Assembly (NCBI GenBank): GCA_914767885.1
Contig: CAJZBQ010000027.1
Span: 744,001-808,000 of the forward strand
Direction of reading: 5' to 3'
Length of the DNA: 64,000 nucleotides
DNA from: Blepharisma stoltei
Taxonomy: Eukaryota > Ciliophora > Heterotrichea > Heterotrichida > Blepharismidae
Part shown: positions 11,501 through 22,701 of the stretch, one piece after another
Numbering within the stretch: position 1 is the stretch's first letter
How the letters are laid out: the number at the start of each line of letters is the position of its first letter
Program-made: the position numbers and the translations under genes
Notes under the pieces: model-generated
The model's database searches: none
The model's input: only the letters and a program-made list of their open reading frames with translations
What the model was told of the DNA's origin: nothing

Positions 11501-11654
11501 TATTAATAATTAATTCAAATTTTGCATAAGCTTGAAATGGCCGCAATCATTTTTACAATTAAGAATAAAAGTAGAAAATTAATTAATTTTAATAAAAAAA
11601 TACTGGCAATAAGCAGTTCTAAATTATAACCAAAAACAATTCATTATCTTTTAG

Positions 11655-12986
11655 CTATAACTGTAATTTATTATAATCGGCTTGAGAATCTTTGTACCCG
11701 CCCCATCGATCAAGATAAGGAGAAACCCATCCTGAAATAATCCAAAAATAGTGAGCAAAAACTATCCCTGCGAACATGTCAACTGCATAGTGTGCCCTAA
11801 GTACTAATAGCACAAAAAATTCAAAAAATGCTGTAAAAGTCGACAAATACATTAATAGACGATTTCCTTCATGTCTGTTCTCCAACGCACAGAATACCAT
11901 GACCCCTACATGCCCTGAATAGAAAAAATCAGTTGTTCGAAGATATGTTACCGTTATAGACGGGATTCCTGGATAGTCCCACAAATTATCATCAGGGAAT
12001 TTCATTATAAATACACTCTGAATTAGTGTTCTAGTCTTATCTTATTAGATAGACGGGCTCGTGCCCTTAATTTTAACGCAATCGCCGAGGATCCCTAGGG
12101 GATTCACCCGCTTTGCGACCTTCCTTCCGTCCGGCCTCCTCCTTCCTTCTTGTAAAAAAAAACTCCAGTGTTGAGTGGGCAGGCTACGGGTTTGTGCGGC
12201 CTCCTGAGGCAGTGGAGTACGAGGTTAGCATTCCGAAATTCAAAAAAATGGAATTTCTGGTAGCCTATCGGCAAAAAGGGTTAAGTCCAGATCCTGGGGA
12301 CGTAACGCCCAATTTCACGCTAGGCAGTCGCCCGATTGTTCTAGGTTCCCCTGTAGACTCTGCTGGGCTTGCCCTTTCCAAATCTGAACCCTCCTTTTCC
12401 TCGAGGTAAAAAAACTAGTCTCGAAGTTGGGCTTGGGCTAGGCTCTACGACCTGCAGAATTGGTTACCATAGCATTGCTGCCCATTTCAAGGCTAGAAAA
12501 ACCTTGCCGGATATAATAAATATGTGTCGAGGCTGTATGGCCAGGAGGCCATACCTAGACGAAGCCGACATATTTAATTATAATTAGTGTTCTAGTCAAA
12601 TAGAACGACACAAATCATATCAAGGGCCTCCAGGATTTGCCCCACAAGATGTACCGGATTGTGAAAATGAATAGAATGGAGTCAATCAAGGCTGATGACA
12701 AAATCATCATCCCATGCTTAATGCCTTCATTTTCTTCGAAATATTTATTAAGTGGCTGAGTGGCGACGAAGAAGCCATCCCATATGCATTCAGTTTCGGT
12801 TTTCTGCACTGCCATGCCTGTCACTGCATTAGAGATTGAAAAAATTACAAGAGAAACCATGACTGTCATCCTTACCCCAAACATGATCTTTTTTGTGGGC
12901 ATACTAAAATTATTTTCTTCTAGCAATCTTTTGTATCTATAATATCGCTGCTGCAGCTCTCCTGTGAGAAGTCCTTTATCTGCCAT
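11655..12986 (-). CDS. PAP2-type membrane enzyme, sphingomyelin-synthase-like
   Basis: A 256-residue multi-pass membrane protein after removal of a 561 bp insert. The C-terminal half has the synthase-type active-site blocks: His in YSGHVG and the His/Asp pair in RAHYAVDMFAG. These His, His and Asp residues form the catalytic triad that transfers a phosphocholine or phosphoethanolamine head group to ceramide. About six hydrophobic segments fit the family. TGA encodes Trp at LIWFVSFY next to the insert. The start MADKGLL is the only in-frame ATG upstream. It could equally be a related ethanolamine-phosphoceramide synthase. Confidence 0.75.
12021..12597. mobile_element. GC-rich retroposon with 16-bp target duplication (IES in a gene)
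   Basis: The 16 bases AATTAGTGTTCTAGTC occur at 12021-12036 and again at 12582-12597, enclosing about 545 bp of GC-rich DNA quite unlike the host gene. The interrupted gene becomes open and in frame if one repeat and the insert are removed (YLTRTLIQSVF). A near-perfect hairpin (TATGGCCAGGAGGCCATA) lies near the right end. No poly(A) is seen. Parts match the 18270-19020 insert (for example CTATCGGCAAAAA). The duplicated target contains TA twice, giving the elimination machinery usable boundaries. Confidence 0.8.
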
Positions 12987-13118
12987 AATAAAAAGAAGCC
13001 AATTATTATGCTTTATCAGTTAATATTAAATTTTTCTTATTAATTACAAGTTTATTAAGTATTATTATAAATATTAGTGGCAATTAAAATAGCTTAAAGG
13101 TTTTAGTTATCTCAAAGT

Positions 13119-14756
13119 CTAAGAATTATCATCTTTACCAGTTCCAATTATACTCTCATACTTCTCTTGTAAGACCTGCCTAGTTGTTATATCTTCATTA
13201 ACATTTTTAGGGAGAGCTTCCACACTTGTAGAGTGACTGCTTGCTATAAGTTCCTCATAGTCCTCTTTATGCGGCTTCAAGTTCCCTTTCCTCTTAAGTT
13301 CTTCTAGAAATACTTCATTAATAGCTTTATTCAACTTTTTCCTTATATCCTGCACATCTGTGGCTTCAGAAATGCGGTATTTCAGTCCGTTTACTGTTGT
13401 GTCAACTGATTTTCTTATGAATTCTAAAAATTCGTTCCTCACAATTTTCATGTCACTTTTGATCATAGAAACCATCTCATTTTTAATCACATATATGCAG
13501 AAATTCAAAAAAATGATTTGTTCCCATAGCTCCATAGGTGTATCTTGGTTCATTAGCTTCAAGAAATAGTTCGAGTCCAGCAATAAATACTTCTCCCATG
13601 GCTCTGTTTTTATGTTAAGCTTAGATCTGGCTTCTTCAAGCTCCTGCATTTGTTTAAGGTCAGAAAAAATCTCAATAAATTCTGCTCTTATTGACTGCAA
13701 AATAGGGTGCTGCCAAATAATTGGGATTTTTTTACCTTTGGTAAAGTCTAATGAAGGACGATTATCAATAAATGGCTTTTTAATTGTCTCAAAATTAATA
13801 ACTTGATTGACAAATGAGCGCATATGGACTGCCATTCCTAATGATAAAGTATTGTGAATATTATCTTCGCTGTTTTCTTCTAAAATAGTTACTGAGGTAA
13901 GCGAAGACTTATCAGATAAGTATTTTGAATGCTCAAAAATCATATTTGCTATATTTGTCGGCATTAGCTTGTATTGGTAAAATAAGGATCTCTCGATAAA
14001 TGTGTGGTGGAGTAAATCATTGATAAGTAAAAAGACATGGTTTCCTTGGTCCCTTAAATAGCATGCATGAGCCAAAGCAAAGTAGGGTGTGAAGTATTGG
14101 GAAATGTCAGAGCTCAGGTGCTTTGATGAATAAATGACAGAGTTTGGGGAATTTATATAAGCCTGCAACGCACTTGCATTTATATAAGGATTTGGGTTTG
14201 CAATAACAACTTTATGATTGTCTCCTGCATTTAAAAATTGTTTGGCAGCACTCATGGCAAGCTTTGTTTTCCCTAAGTTTGATTTTCCATGTAGCATTAC
14301 TGATTGGCCATAACTTAAAGGCTGCATCAAATCTACTTGCAAAAATCCACTCGTCAGCATTTTAGTGCATGGTAAATGCTTTAGGCTCGGCTTTAAATTA
14401 AGAAATTTGCTGAAATCGAGGCCTTCATTTTTTGGAGATAGAGGATGCAAAATTGTATTTGCAGCGTTGACTGGGACTTGGAGCTTGAAATTTATGTCAA
14501 GTGTGACGTCTCCTTCTAATTTTTCAATTTTTTCGCTTAAACATGCTGCTAGCACCTTTTCTTCAAGTAAAGCAAAAACCCATGCGTGATTATCCCCAAT
14601 TTTTACAAAGTCACCTTTTTTTGCGGCATTTAATCCAAAAATCGACACAATGTTATCTGCTTATCATTTACTTTTCACAGAGTCTACATAGCCTTGAGTT
14701 GGGCTAAGTTCTCTCAGATTTTTAAGACTGCGAGAGATCCTTGCGGCTAAGGCCAT
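13119..14756 (-). CDS. Divergent mitochondrial ATP synthase F1 alpha-like protein
   Basis: 540 residues after splicing a 15-nt intron (14657-14671). The first exon encodes MALAARISRSLKNLRELS, a basic amphipathic presequence typical of mitochondrial import. It is followed by VDSVKNNIVSIFGLNAAKKGDF, matching the beta-barrel start of F1 alpha. The Walker A motif is GKSNLGKT in place of the usual GDRQTGKT. The surrounding order (GLDF, LTSGFLQVDLMQPLSYGQ) follows the alpha family. Identity is low and the C-terminal half is hard to match. It is probably a structural or lineage-specific paralog of the F1 catalytic head rather than the standard subunit. Without the intron the frame would have no ATG. 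Confidence 0.6.
14657..14671 (-). other. 15-nt intron in F1-alpha-like gene
   Basis: On the minus strand GTAAATGATAAGCAG. Removing it joins the presequence exon to the main frame (VK-NNIVSIFG). Confidence 0.85.
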
Positions 14757-15043
14757 ATTATAACACAAATTATAGTGATAATTTTTAAAGGCTGAACAAA
14801 ATAAGATAATTTTCTTTAAAAATAGCTGTAAAATCCAAAAATGCGAGAAAAATCGTTCAAATTAAATTTCAATACTAAATAAAAAATAAATCTAATTTTG
14901 TCTTAATAAATGAGATTAATTGCAATAAAATCCGATTTCTGAGGACTAAAATATTTATATATTATCAATAATTTGGCGATATTCCAAATTAAAATCATTT
15001 TTAAATGAAAGCTATCAATAAACCCACCTCAAATTCATAATAA

Positions 15044-17214
15044 ATGGAGGGATACAATTTATTTCCTGAAGTCTTGGAAGTAAATATACAACTGACTGAA
15101 GAAATCAAGTCAGATCCTGTTTATCAAAGATATCTACAATGGCTCACTGATAACGGCTGCATTTTTCCAAACATAGATTTCCCTGTTGCATTTGGTGATT
15201 ACGGATACATCGGCGCAAAAGCCAAAACTGACATCCCTTCTCTAAAGGTAAAACCTTTATAGGCATTTTTATTTATTCCTTTCAACATTATTATTACCCC
15301 TCAAAAAGCGCGAGAGAGCCCAATAGGTTTTGTTTTCAATGAATGTGATTTTTTATTTAAATCAGGCCATCGATCTGACGATTTTATTTTATGAGTCTAC
15401 CTCATGTATGAGTTTTTTCTAGGTGAAGAAAGCTTTTATTATCCTTATTTCCAGACAATACAAAATCCTGAAATGCTTATGGACTGAAACTTTGAAGAAC
15501 TGAAGCTATTACAAGATAAATTTTTGTTACTCAATGCTAGAAAAAGTTACCGAGAAACAATGATTTATTTTAATTCTTTATCACAAATTTTTGAAAAACA
15601 CCCTGACTTTTTCCCTCCAGAAAAGTAACAAAATATTCAGAGACTTAAAATCAGCCTTTTTTTGGGCCTATAAAATAGTAACAACAAGAGCGTTCTGCTG
15701 GGGAGATGGCATGATAATTCCTTTAGCTGACAATTTAAACCATGAAGATGTGTATATAGATTACCTGACCCTTTCAAAAGAATTTCTTACTGTCAAAGCA
15801 GAGCAGCCAGTTCTACTTAAAGATTATTCAGATTTTTTAGGCTCTTCTAAACAATCAGCTGTGCCAATGAGAAGTCGCTCGCATTTAAATAAGCTTGAAA
15901 AGCATATTAGATGGTACCAAGATGAAGGCTTTACAAACCATTCTTCAGTTTGGGAGCTAGAAGAGTCTTTTCATAGCTTAGAAAGCAGTTCTGATGAAGA
16001 AGAACGTGTTAATGGAAGCTCACTCCCCCCCCCCCCCCCCTCCGTGAGCGAACAAAAAAATTTTGTTCGCTCACGGAGGGGGGTTAATTTTTTTTTTTAA
16101 AAAAAAAATTTATATATAAATTTTATAAAAAATATTTTTTTTCGAAATTTAAAAAAATCCTAATTTGCAAAAAATGGGAAGCAAATATTAATTTAATTTG
16201 CAAAATTTATGTTTTTTAAAACGCAATTTGTTTAAAATTAAACAGAAATTAGCTCTAGATTTCATTATACTAATTATCACTTATATATCAAAATTTTTTT
16301 CCATTAAAATTTTTTCTATTAAAAAAATTTTTGTTCACTCACGGAGGGTGGGTTTTTGGTCAAAAAATGGCGATTTTTCTAATGGTTTTGTTCGCTCACG
16401 GAGGGGGGGGGGGGAGTCAGGAGAAGAAACTGACAGTGAAGCTTCATCATCTGAAAGCAGTAGTAATTCAGAAAACTCAGAAGAAGACTTAAGCTACAGA
16501 CTGGATGTGACTAACAAATATTTTGTAATGAGGGCTGGAGAAGATGGAAGTTTTAAAGAAGGCTCACAAGTATTCAACTGTTATGGGAGACTAAATAATG
16601 TCGACTTGCTGCTTGATTATGGCTTTTGCTTACTTCCAAACAGATATGATAGCGTTTATGTGAGGGTAGCATTTATTTAGATGTACAAAGCTAGGGTGAA
16701 ATCTGAAGGAGGGAGGGTTGAGATTAGCAAGCCTGATATAAAAACAGAAAACTCGTTAAAAGATGCAATTAATATTTTTTATCTCAAGTACAATAAACTC
16801 AATGAAAAATTTTTGAATTATTTTAGGAAATTAGTGTGGAACACAAGAGAATATGAAAATTTAAGGGTTGCTGCTCATGTTGAGGCTAATATAATCCAAG
16901 GAGCTTGTGATGTTATTAAAGAACTAATCAGGACACATCCAACAACACTAGGTGAAGATGAAGATGCTATAAGAAATCCGCAACCAATGAGAACTTTATT
17001 CGCTTTAAGATACAGGATATCTCAAAAGAGAATTTTGCACAAACAAGTTGAGTTGCTAGAAAATTTGAAAATAATTGTAGAAGAAATTGAAGCTGGAAGC
17101 TCTGTGGAGAGTGCGCATTGGAAAGAAATGAATATTGAAAATGCAAGGCGAGTGTACCCGTTCCGAGGATATCTGAAAAAACTTAAAAATTTAGATGTTT
17201 GGGATATGGATTAA
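15044..17214 (+). CDS. SET-domain protein lysine methyltransferase (SETD3/RuBisCO LSMT type)
   Basis: 575 residues after removing three tiny introns (15248-15262, 15625-15640, 16666-16680) and a 397 bp MITE. The N-terminal FLQWLTDNGC-type opening is seen as YLQWLTDNGC. The SET core has RAFCW, PLADNLNHE (Asn-His for cofactor) and, after a long acidic Ser/Glu spacer, VFNCYGRLNNVDLLLDYGF with the catalytic region Tyr. The C-terminal third is the helical substrate-binding domain of this class. Such enzymes methylate lysine or histidine on non-histone proteins. TGA is Trp at FILWVY and MDWNF. The MITE lies in the acidic spacer, the least constrained part. Confidence 0.85.
15248..15262 (+). other. 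15-nt intron in SET gene
   Basis: GTAAAACCTTTATAG; removal continues the frame SLK-AFLFIPF. Confidence 0.9.
15625..15640 (+). other. 16-nt intron in SET gene
   Basis: GTAACAAAATATTCAG; removal gives PPEKDLKSAFFW in frame. The only 16-nt intron found; the others are 15 nt. Confidence 0.85.
16020..16416 (+). mobile_element. MITE family 1 (IES in SET gene), TCA-flanked
   Basis: The left end has the palindrome of CTCCGTGAGCGAACA. The right end has the motif twice, near 16332 and 16389. Flanks are TCA at 16020 and 16417 with no TA. Removal leaves GSSGEETDSE in frame. This copy reads GCTCACG at several places where others read ACTCACG, so it is a slightly different subfamily. Confidence 0.85.
16666..16680 (+). 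other. 15-nt intron in SET gene
   Basis: GTAGCATTTATTTAG, whose own TAG would stop the frame; removal joins SVYVR to MYKARVK. Confidence 0.9.
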
Positions 17215-17277
17215 CAATTAAAAAATTATTTCTTCTGCTATGCTTTGAAAAATTTCATCTATTAATTACAAGAATAC

Positions 17278-20200
17278 CTAAATCATGCACTCTCTTTTAA
17301 TTCGTCTTAGCTCGAGCTGAAGTATTTTCCAGCATATTAATGGATTAATAGGTTCTTCAATTTCAATCCTATGCTGTATCGAATTAAGTCTCATTTCGAG
17401 GCTATTTTCATCATAATTTCAATTCTTTTCTGCTTTCGACTTCATTTGGTTTAATATGTCTAAAAGTTCTTGATTTTGGGATTTATAGTCCTTTATAGTA
17501 TCATTTTCGTTTATTCCCTGCTTATTTATAAAGTTTTTTACATCAGCAATAGATAAAACATTTTTTTCTATACAGATAGAGATGATATCACTGGTAAAAA
17601 GCTGAGAAAGTGAGTCAAGATTCAGCAGCTGCTGGCCATCTAACCACTTTTGCATCACAAAGCTAAAACCTATACGATTTTCATCCAAAATAATTTTTTC
17701 AGGAGAAATGCAGCGAATTATCATAAAAAGTTCGCTTTTTAGAATGCATTCATCATCTTGGAATCCCATTGCAGACTGAATTGTGAAAACTCCTTCTATT
17801 ATATTTCTCTGATAATTTTCGTAATTTTCTATAAGAATTTCAAAAGCTCTGTCTAAGTCAATGAGACCATTCGGATTCAAATTTTTTGGGTCTGTGATAA
17901 CTTCTTTTTCGAGCTCCGCAACAATGTTCCCAATAGTTGTTTTGTCTAAAATTTTATCGAAAATTTCTTTTGCGGATTCAATGACCCTTATGCTTGGGTA
18001 CATAAGCCTATCTGCAGAATCATCAATTCCAAAAATAATCCCAATTTTAGAGTTCATTACCATGCCTAAAATATTCAAAAAGAAGATAAAGCTATGCCAG
18101 CTGTAGTTTTTGGAGCCAAGCTTTTCCCCACACCCCAAAAATCGCAAATAAATCATTGCCCTTCTTCCGCTAGAATTTTTAATCAAAGAGGCTACAAATT
18201 CTAAAAATTTTTTGTCTCCTATAGATTTCAGTCCATACTTTGTAATGAAAATGTCATAAGTTTCTTCGAGCAAGCTATGCTAGATTAATTTAAGTTTGCG
18301 ACTGCCTATTGGATCACCGTAGGAGCTTCACCTGATTTATGACGTTGTTAAGGAAAATTTGATCGAATTGGGATAATTAATTCGTTTGGTAAGTTGGCAT
18401 GAATACTATCTTGCTTCTCCTTCAGATCCTGATGCTATGGTCTTCTGGAGTGAATTCTATGTCGCCGTCTCCTCTTGCCACTTGGATTTAGTATTGATTG
18501 AACAGGCAATGGACTTCTGGCCCATACTGTTGGGCTGAAAAACCTCCCCATATGACTCCATGTCATTTGATCAGGAATTTTGCTAGTGAGACATTTACTA
18601 GGGGAAATTTGGCCGATTGTTTTTTTTAACTCGTCAGACATTTACTTGGAGAAACCATAAAGCTTCGATAAAATGTCTCACGAGGAAAAAATTTCAACCA
18701 AATGTGCAGAGGAAATGTCTTACTACCAAAAAGTCAGAGAAAAAGCTTTCACCCGCCCACTCAAAATCTCAAAAAATGAATTTTCAAGCTTACTATCGGC
18801 AAAAAATAAAAAACACAAAGCTAGAAATTGAACTAACTGTTTTACGTGGGAGAATTGAGTGATTGACCTAGGTATTGCCTGTAAGATTTGCTAGGCGTCC
18901 CATTCCAACTTCATGCCTTCCTTTTCCATCAAGGTAAATACCAATCCTGAAAGCAGACTAGGCTAGTCTCTGCATATTACTAGAATTGCTTGCATAGCAT
19001 AGCCACCCATTTCTATGTTGGCAAGCTATCAATTTCTTCAGAGCGGCTTAGTTTTGACCTAATATCTTGATACATAGTAAACATCAAATGATACAGCATT
19101 TTTCTGCTAATTGTAGCTTTCGTGCTGATTCAATTCACATCTTTTTGTAGAAACCTTTGAAGGATCCCAGGAGCTGGGTGGTTTTTTTTGGTCGAGGTCG
19201 TTTCGTGGTGGAAATTAAATTCCATAAACTTCGTGAGGTCTTTATTTGTGTTTTTTTTCTTTCTTGAAGCAGCTTGGCTAGAATGGGTTCTTGATTCCGT
19301 AAAAATTTTGTCTTCTGGCTCAAGTACAAAGCTTTTCGTTAGTTTATCGTCTACCCAAAATGAGTTGTTTGACTCAATGTTTTCTTTTACAGCTGTTAAA
19401 TAGCCATTTTGATGGCCTTCTTCATATCCAAGCATTTTCCCATCCTTAAAGCCAAACTCTTTTCCTGTTTCAAAGCCAGAGCTAAACCCTGCTTTTCATG
19501 AATTAATGTCAGCATCTTTTGGAATATATTCTGTTATATTGATAGAAATATTTGGGTAATTCGGGATTGGGAATGATAAAGAAGTGTCAGGCCTGCTGTT
19601 AGATTGAGAAGAATTAAGCCTTTGCTCATCAGGCCCTGGAGTAAGAAATGGGCTTACACAATTAATTGAATTTTCAAATGACTCTATTTTTGCAGTCAAT
19701 TTTTCCAATATTTTCAATTTATTTTCTATTTCTTTATTAATTGTATCAAGCTCATCTTTCTTGTGATCGATTATGGTATTGTTTGAATCCTGCCTAATAA
19801 AAGAAAATTCTTTATTTTTGCCGTTGGAAAATTTTAAGGGTTCAGGGGTTTCGTTTTTAATTTGAAATTTGTCTTTATTTGCTTGTGAAGTTCTTCTTGA
19901 AGTCTTTGCCTGCTTAAATTTTTTATTTATAGAGTTTCTTTTCTTAATCCCTATATGAGAAGCAATAGCAGTGAAAAGTCTCAATTTTTTGAAAGAGTAA
20001 AAAGATTTGGGATATAAATAATAATTATTAAATGAATATCTATTGAATTTTACAATCTAAAACATAAATTTCTTTAAAACAATTTTTTAATATATAAAAT
20101 AACCACACTCTTTGTTAGTGCTCGCTCACAGAGAAGGGTAGAGTTAATAGCTACTGGGCTTGAGTTCGGCCTTTCAAGTATAGGGTGAAGTGGAACTGAA

Positions 20201-22278
20201 GATTTTTCATATCTGGCTGATCCTTTAGTTGCAGCAATAGGGAGAGGAGCGATAAAGATTTCTTTTGTTTCTTTTGTTTCTTTTATCTCTTTTCCAGGAT
20301 CAAAAATATTAGCATAATCGTCTAGCATTGAGATCTCAGCTTCATCAATTATATCTTCATCTTTAAACTCATTTTCATCCTTTATTTCAATATATTCTTC
20401 TTCGGCATTAATCTTTTCTTCGCTATATACAAATGGCTCTGTTTGCACCTCTTTTGATTCGATGCTTTTGCTTTTTACATCAATTTTTATGGTCTCAGTT
20501 TGTGTTTCTCTTTCATATGTTTGAATTGAAGCCATTTGTACGATTTCCTCTTCTTTTACGTCTTCAGGCATTTCTTGGAATTTCTCATTTTCTTCTGATT
20601 CGTTTTTAAATGTTTTGTCTTGGCTTTCATCAAGAATTGTCTTGCTGGCTGATATGATTTGATCTTTTTGTTCTTCATTTTCTTCAGTTTGTAGAATTTC
20701 TTTTTCTTCTTCACTTTCTGACTGCTGAGTTTCAACGGTCTCAGGTGGCTGTTCTTTTCAATATACAACTGAGAGCTTATGCTCCATGATTGGAAGTGTA
20801 TTTGTCCTCGTTTTTAAGCTTGCTTTAATAATTGGTCTATCCATTCTGGCTTTAAATTCCAGATGCCTTTCTAAATTTTTAATTCTTGCTTTATAAGCTA
20901 ACAAATTGTCATCAGATTTTACCTTGGCAAGTCTTTCTTGGTCTCGCTGGTCTTCAATTGCTTGTATTTTCAAATTCATTTGTGCAATTTCATTACTATG
21001 AGCATTTTTTAAATCAAAAATCTCTTTTGTGTGTTTTTCCTTCAATTTTTTCATTTCCTCAACTAAAGATTCACATCTCCTCTCTGTGATTTCTGGCTGC
21101 TTTTCTAAAACTTCTCTCAGCAACTCTCCTCTGTTAATGCAATGCACAGTTACTTGCCTTACTAGCTCTTTTCCACACATTCCATAAATTATTTCTGTAG
21201 CATCCAAGTCTCCATTAGCTAAATACTTGGATTTCATCAAGCTGAATCATTTTCTCAGATTTTCGATTTCTTGTCGACCAGTTGGGTTACCTAACTCCCC
21301 CCCTCCGTGAGTGAACAAAAAAAATTTTGTTCACTCACGGAGGGGGGGTTAATTTTTTTTTTTAAAAAAAATTATATATAAATTTTATAGAAAATTTTTT
21401 TTTCGAAATTTTTAAAAAAAATCCTAATTTACAAAATTGGGAAGCAAGTATTAATTTAATTTATAAAATTTATATTTTTTAAAACTCAATTTGTTTAAAA
21501 TTATACAGAATTAGCTCGAGATTTCATTATACTAATTATCACTTATATCAATTTTTTTTTTATAAAAAATTTTTGTTCACTAACGGAGGGTGGGTTTTTG
21601 GGCAAAAAATAGGGATTTTTCTAATGGTTTTGTTCACTCACGGAGGGGGGGGAGTAAGTAAAACCTTTCAAATGTTTCATAAGGACTTAGAGGCCTCAAA
21701 GTATTTTCTTCTATATCTGAATTTTCTTCCACAAGTGCAGCTAAATTTAAGCGCTTGCTAGAACTGGAAGAGGGTATCGTTGCAAGTGCTCTATTTACGC
21801 ACGCTTCTCTTTTACAAGAAATCGGGCTGCTTAGCCCAGTAGGGCTAAATGAACTAGTAATTCCTCGATAATCTGAATTAGTCAGCAGTGTTTTTACTTG
21901 GTCTAGCTCTGTAGGAAGCTCCATACTGTTTAAGATGGTGTCAAGATCTAACTCAGGGATTTTAATTTTGTCTTTTAGATGAGAAACATCGCGAGTATTT
22001 TTTGTCGCAACTCATTGGACTCGTTTTCGCTGACTTTCTGATTTTAATAGCCCACGCACTTTGTCCAGCTCAGCGATCGCTCTCCTATCAAAACCCTTTT
22101 CTGGGTTGAAGTCTAATAAACCTGTAACTTTTTCTATTTTTTTCTCAAAAACCTGGGTTTTTGTGTTTTTAGGAGTTTCCGGAGGTCTTTGATTTACCGT
22201 TAAGTCTTCTAATTTGGCGCGGTGCTTGATTTCAATAAAAGGTGCTAAAGGACTTAGTTTTGATTTACTTTTTTTCAT
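17278..22278 (-). CDS. Large protein with axonemal dynein light chain domain (AXDND1-like)
   Basis: One gene of 1228 residues once three inserts (18270-19020, 19944-20143, 21292-21654) are removed; the total is exactly divisible by three. It starts MKKSKSKLSPLAPF at 22278. After a disordered N-terminus comes ETFERFYLGNPTGRQEIENL, then LVRQVTVHCINRGELLREVL. That block matches the conserved core of p28/DNALI1 and AXDND1 proteins and is followed by a coiled coil. A long acidic, Thr/Glu-rich middle and a GYEEGHQNGY repeat-like block precede a helical C-terminus (GIDDSADRLMYPS) with no family I know. TGA is Trp at several points. Only the light-chain domain is well supported; an axonemal role is inferred. 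Confidence 0.6.
18270..19029. mobile_element. Old retroposon-like insert with 9-bp target duplication (IES)
   Basis: GCAAGCTAT is present at 18270-18278 and 19021-19029. Removing 751 bp joins SRSEEIDS to LLEETYDIF in frame. The insert is moderately GC-rich and shares segments with the 12037-12581 element: CTATCGGCAAAAA, CCTTTTCC before a GAGGTAA/AAGGTAA stretch, and GCATAGC followed by GCCCATTTC/ACCCATTTC. It is therefore a diverged member of the same family. No poly(A) or coding frame remains. Confidence 0.7.
19944..20146 (-). mobile_element. Decayed MITE family 1 copy (IES)
   Basis: On the minus strand it begins after TTAA with CTCTACCCTTCTCTGTGAGC, a degraded form of CTCCCCCTCCGTGAG. It ends near CATATAGGGATTAAG, compared with GGGGAGTAAG in intact copies. 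The core holds a TAA stop, and the downstream frame has no ATG. Removing 200 bp between the two TAA (minus strand) joins SSPVAI to KKRNSINKKF, uniting two apparent genes. Confidence 0.6.
21292..21654 (+). mobile_element. MITE family 1 (IES), intact-looking copy
   Basis: Typical structure: a left palindrome of CTCCGTGAGTGAACA, an AT-rich core with AATTAGCTCGAGATTTC, the motif again at about 21574 and 21634, and TAA flanks at 21292 and 21655. Excision on the minus strand gives FERFYLGNPTGR in frame, inside the dynein-light-chain-like gene. Confidence 0.85.
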
Positions 22279-22701
22279 ATGTTTGTTTATGTATTAATCC
22301 GAATTTTTAATTTTTTAATGCTAAATCACCTGTAGAACATTTGACAATCGCTACAATTATTTTGGCTTTTAGCATAGCTCATTAAATTGCGATGGAAAAT
22401 GGTTTTTATGAGTAAGAAACGAAGCTCATTTATAAGTCTGAAAAAGGACTAAATGATTTCTATAGATGGCTATTTCAATGCAAAATAATATCATTTGATG
22501 CTTTTATGGCTGAATTATTTTAATAATTAATAGATTCATCTTTGCTAAATTACAAGTTATATTAATTGCTGTTTTTAGACCAAATTAATAAAGAAACTCT
22601 TTGAGGTTTACAATATCAGCCAAAGTAAACAAAATTCCTTTATTAATTATTGAAAAAGCTTGCAGATTATAAGTACTTTTCAGTATCGTCATAATATTAA
22701 A
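22279..22701. other. Intergenic, divergent promoter region
   Basis: AT-rich spacer of 423 bp between two divergently transcribed genes. No gene, repeat or RNA is visible; it presumably holds both promoters. Confidence 0.5.

Noticed and set aside
12113..12587. Two plus-strand frames in the sphingomyelin-synthase-like gene
   Set aside because: They are inside the 16-bp-flanked insert and its relative at 18.6 kb does not preserve them.
19496..19984. An independent gene starting near 19984
   Set aside because: No ATG; the start is a TTG within what appears to be a decayed MITE, and joining to the upstream gene restores frame.
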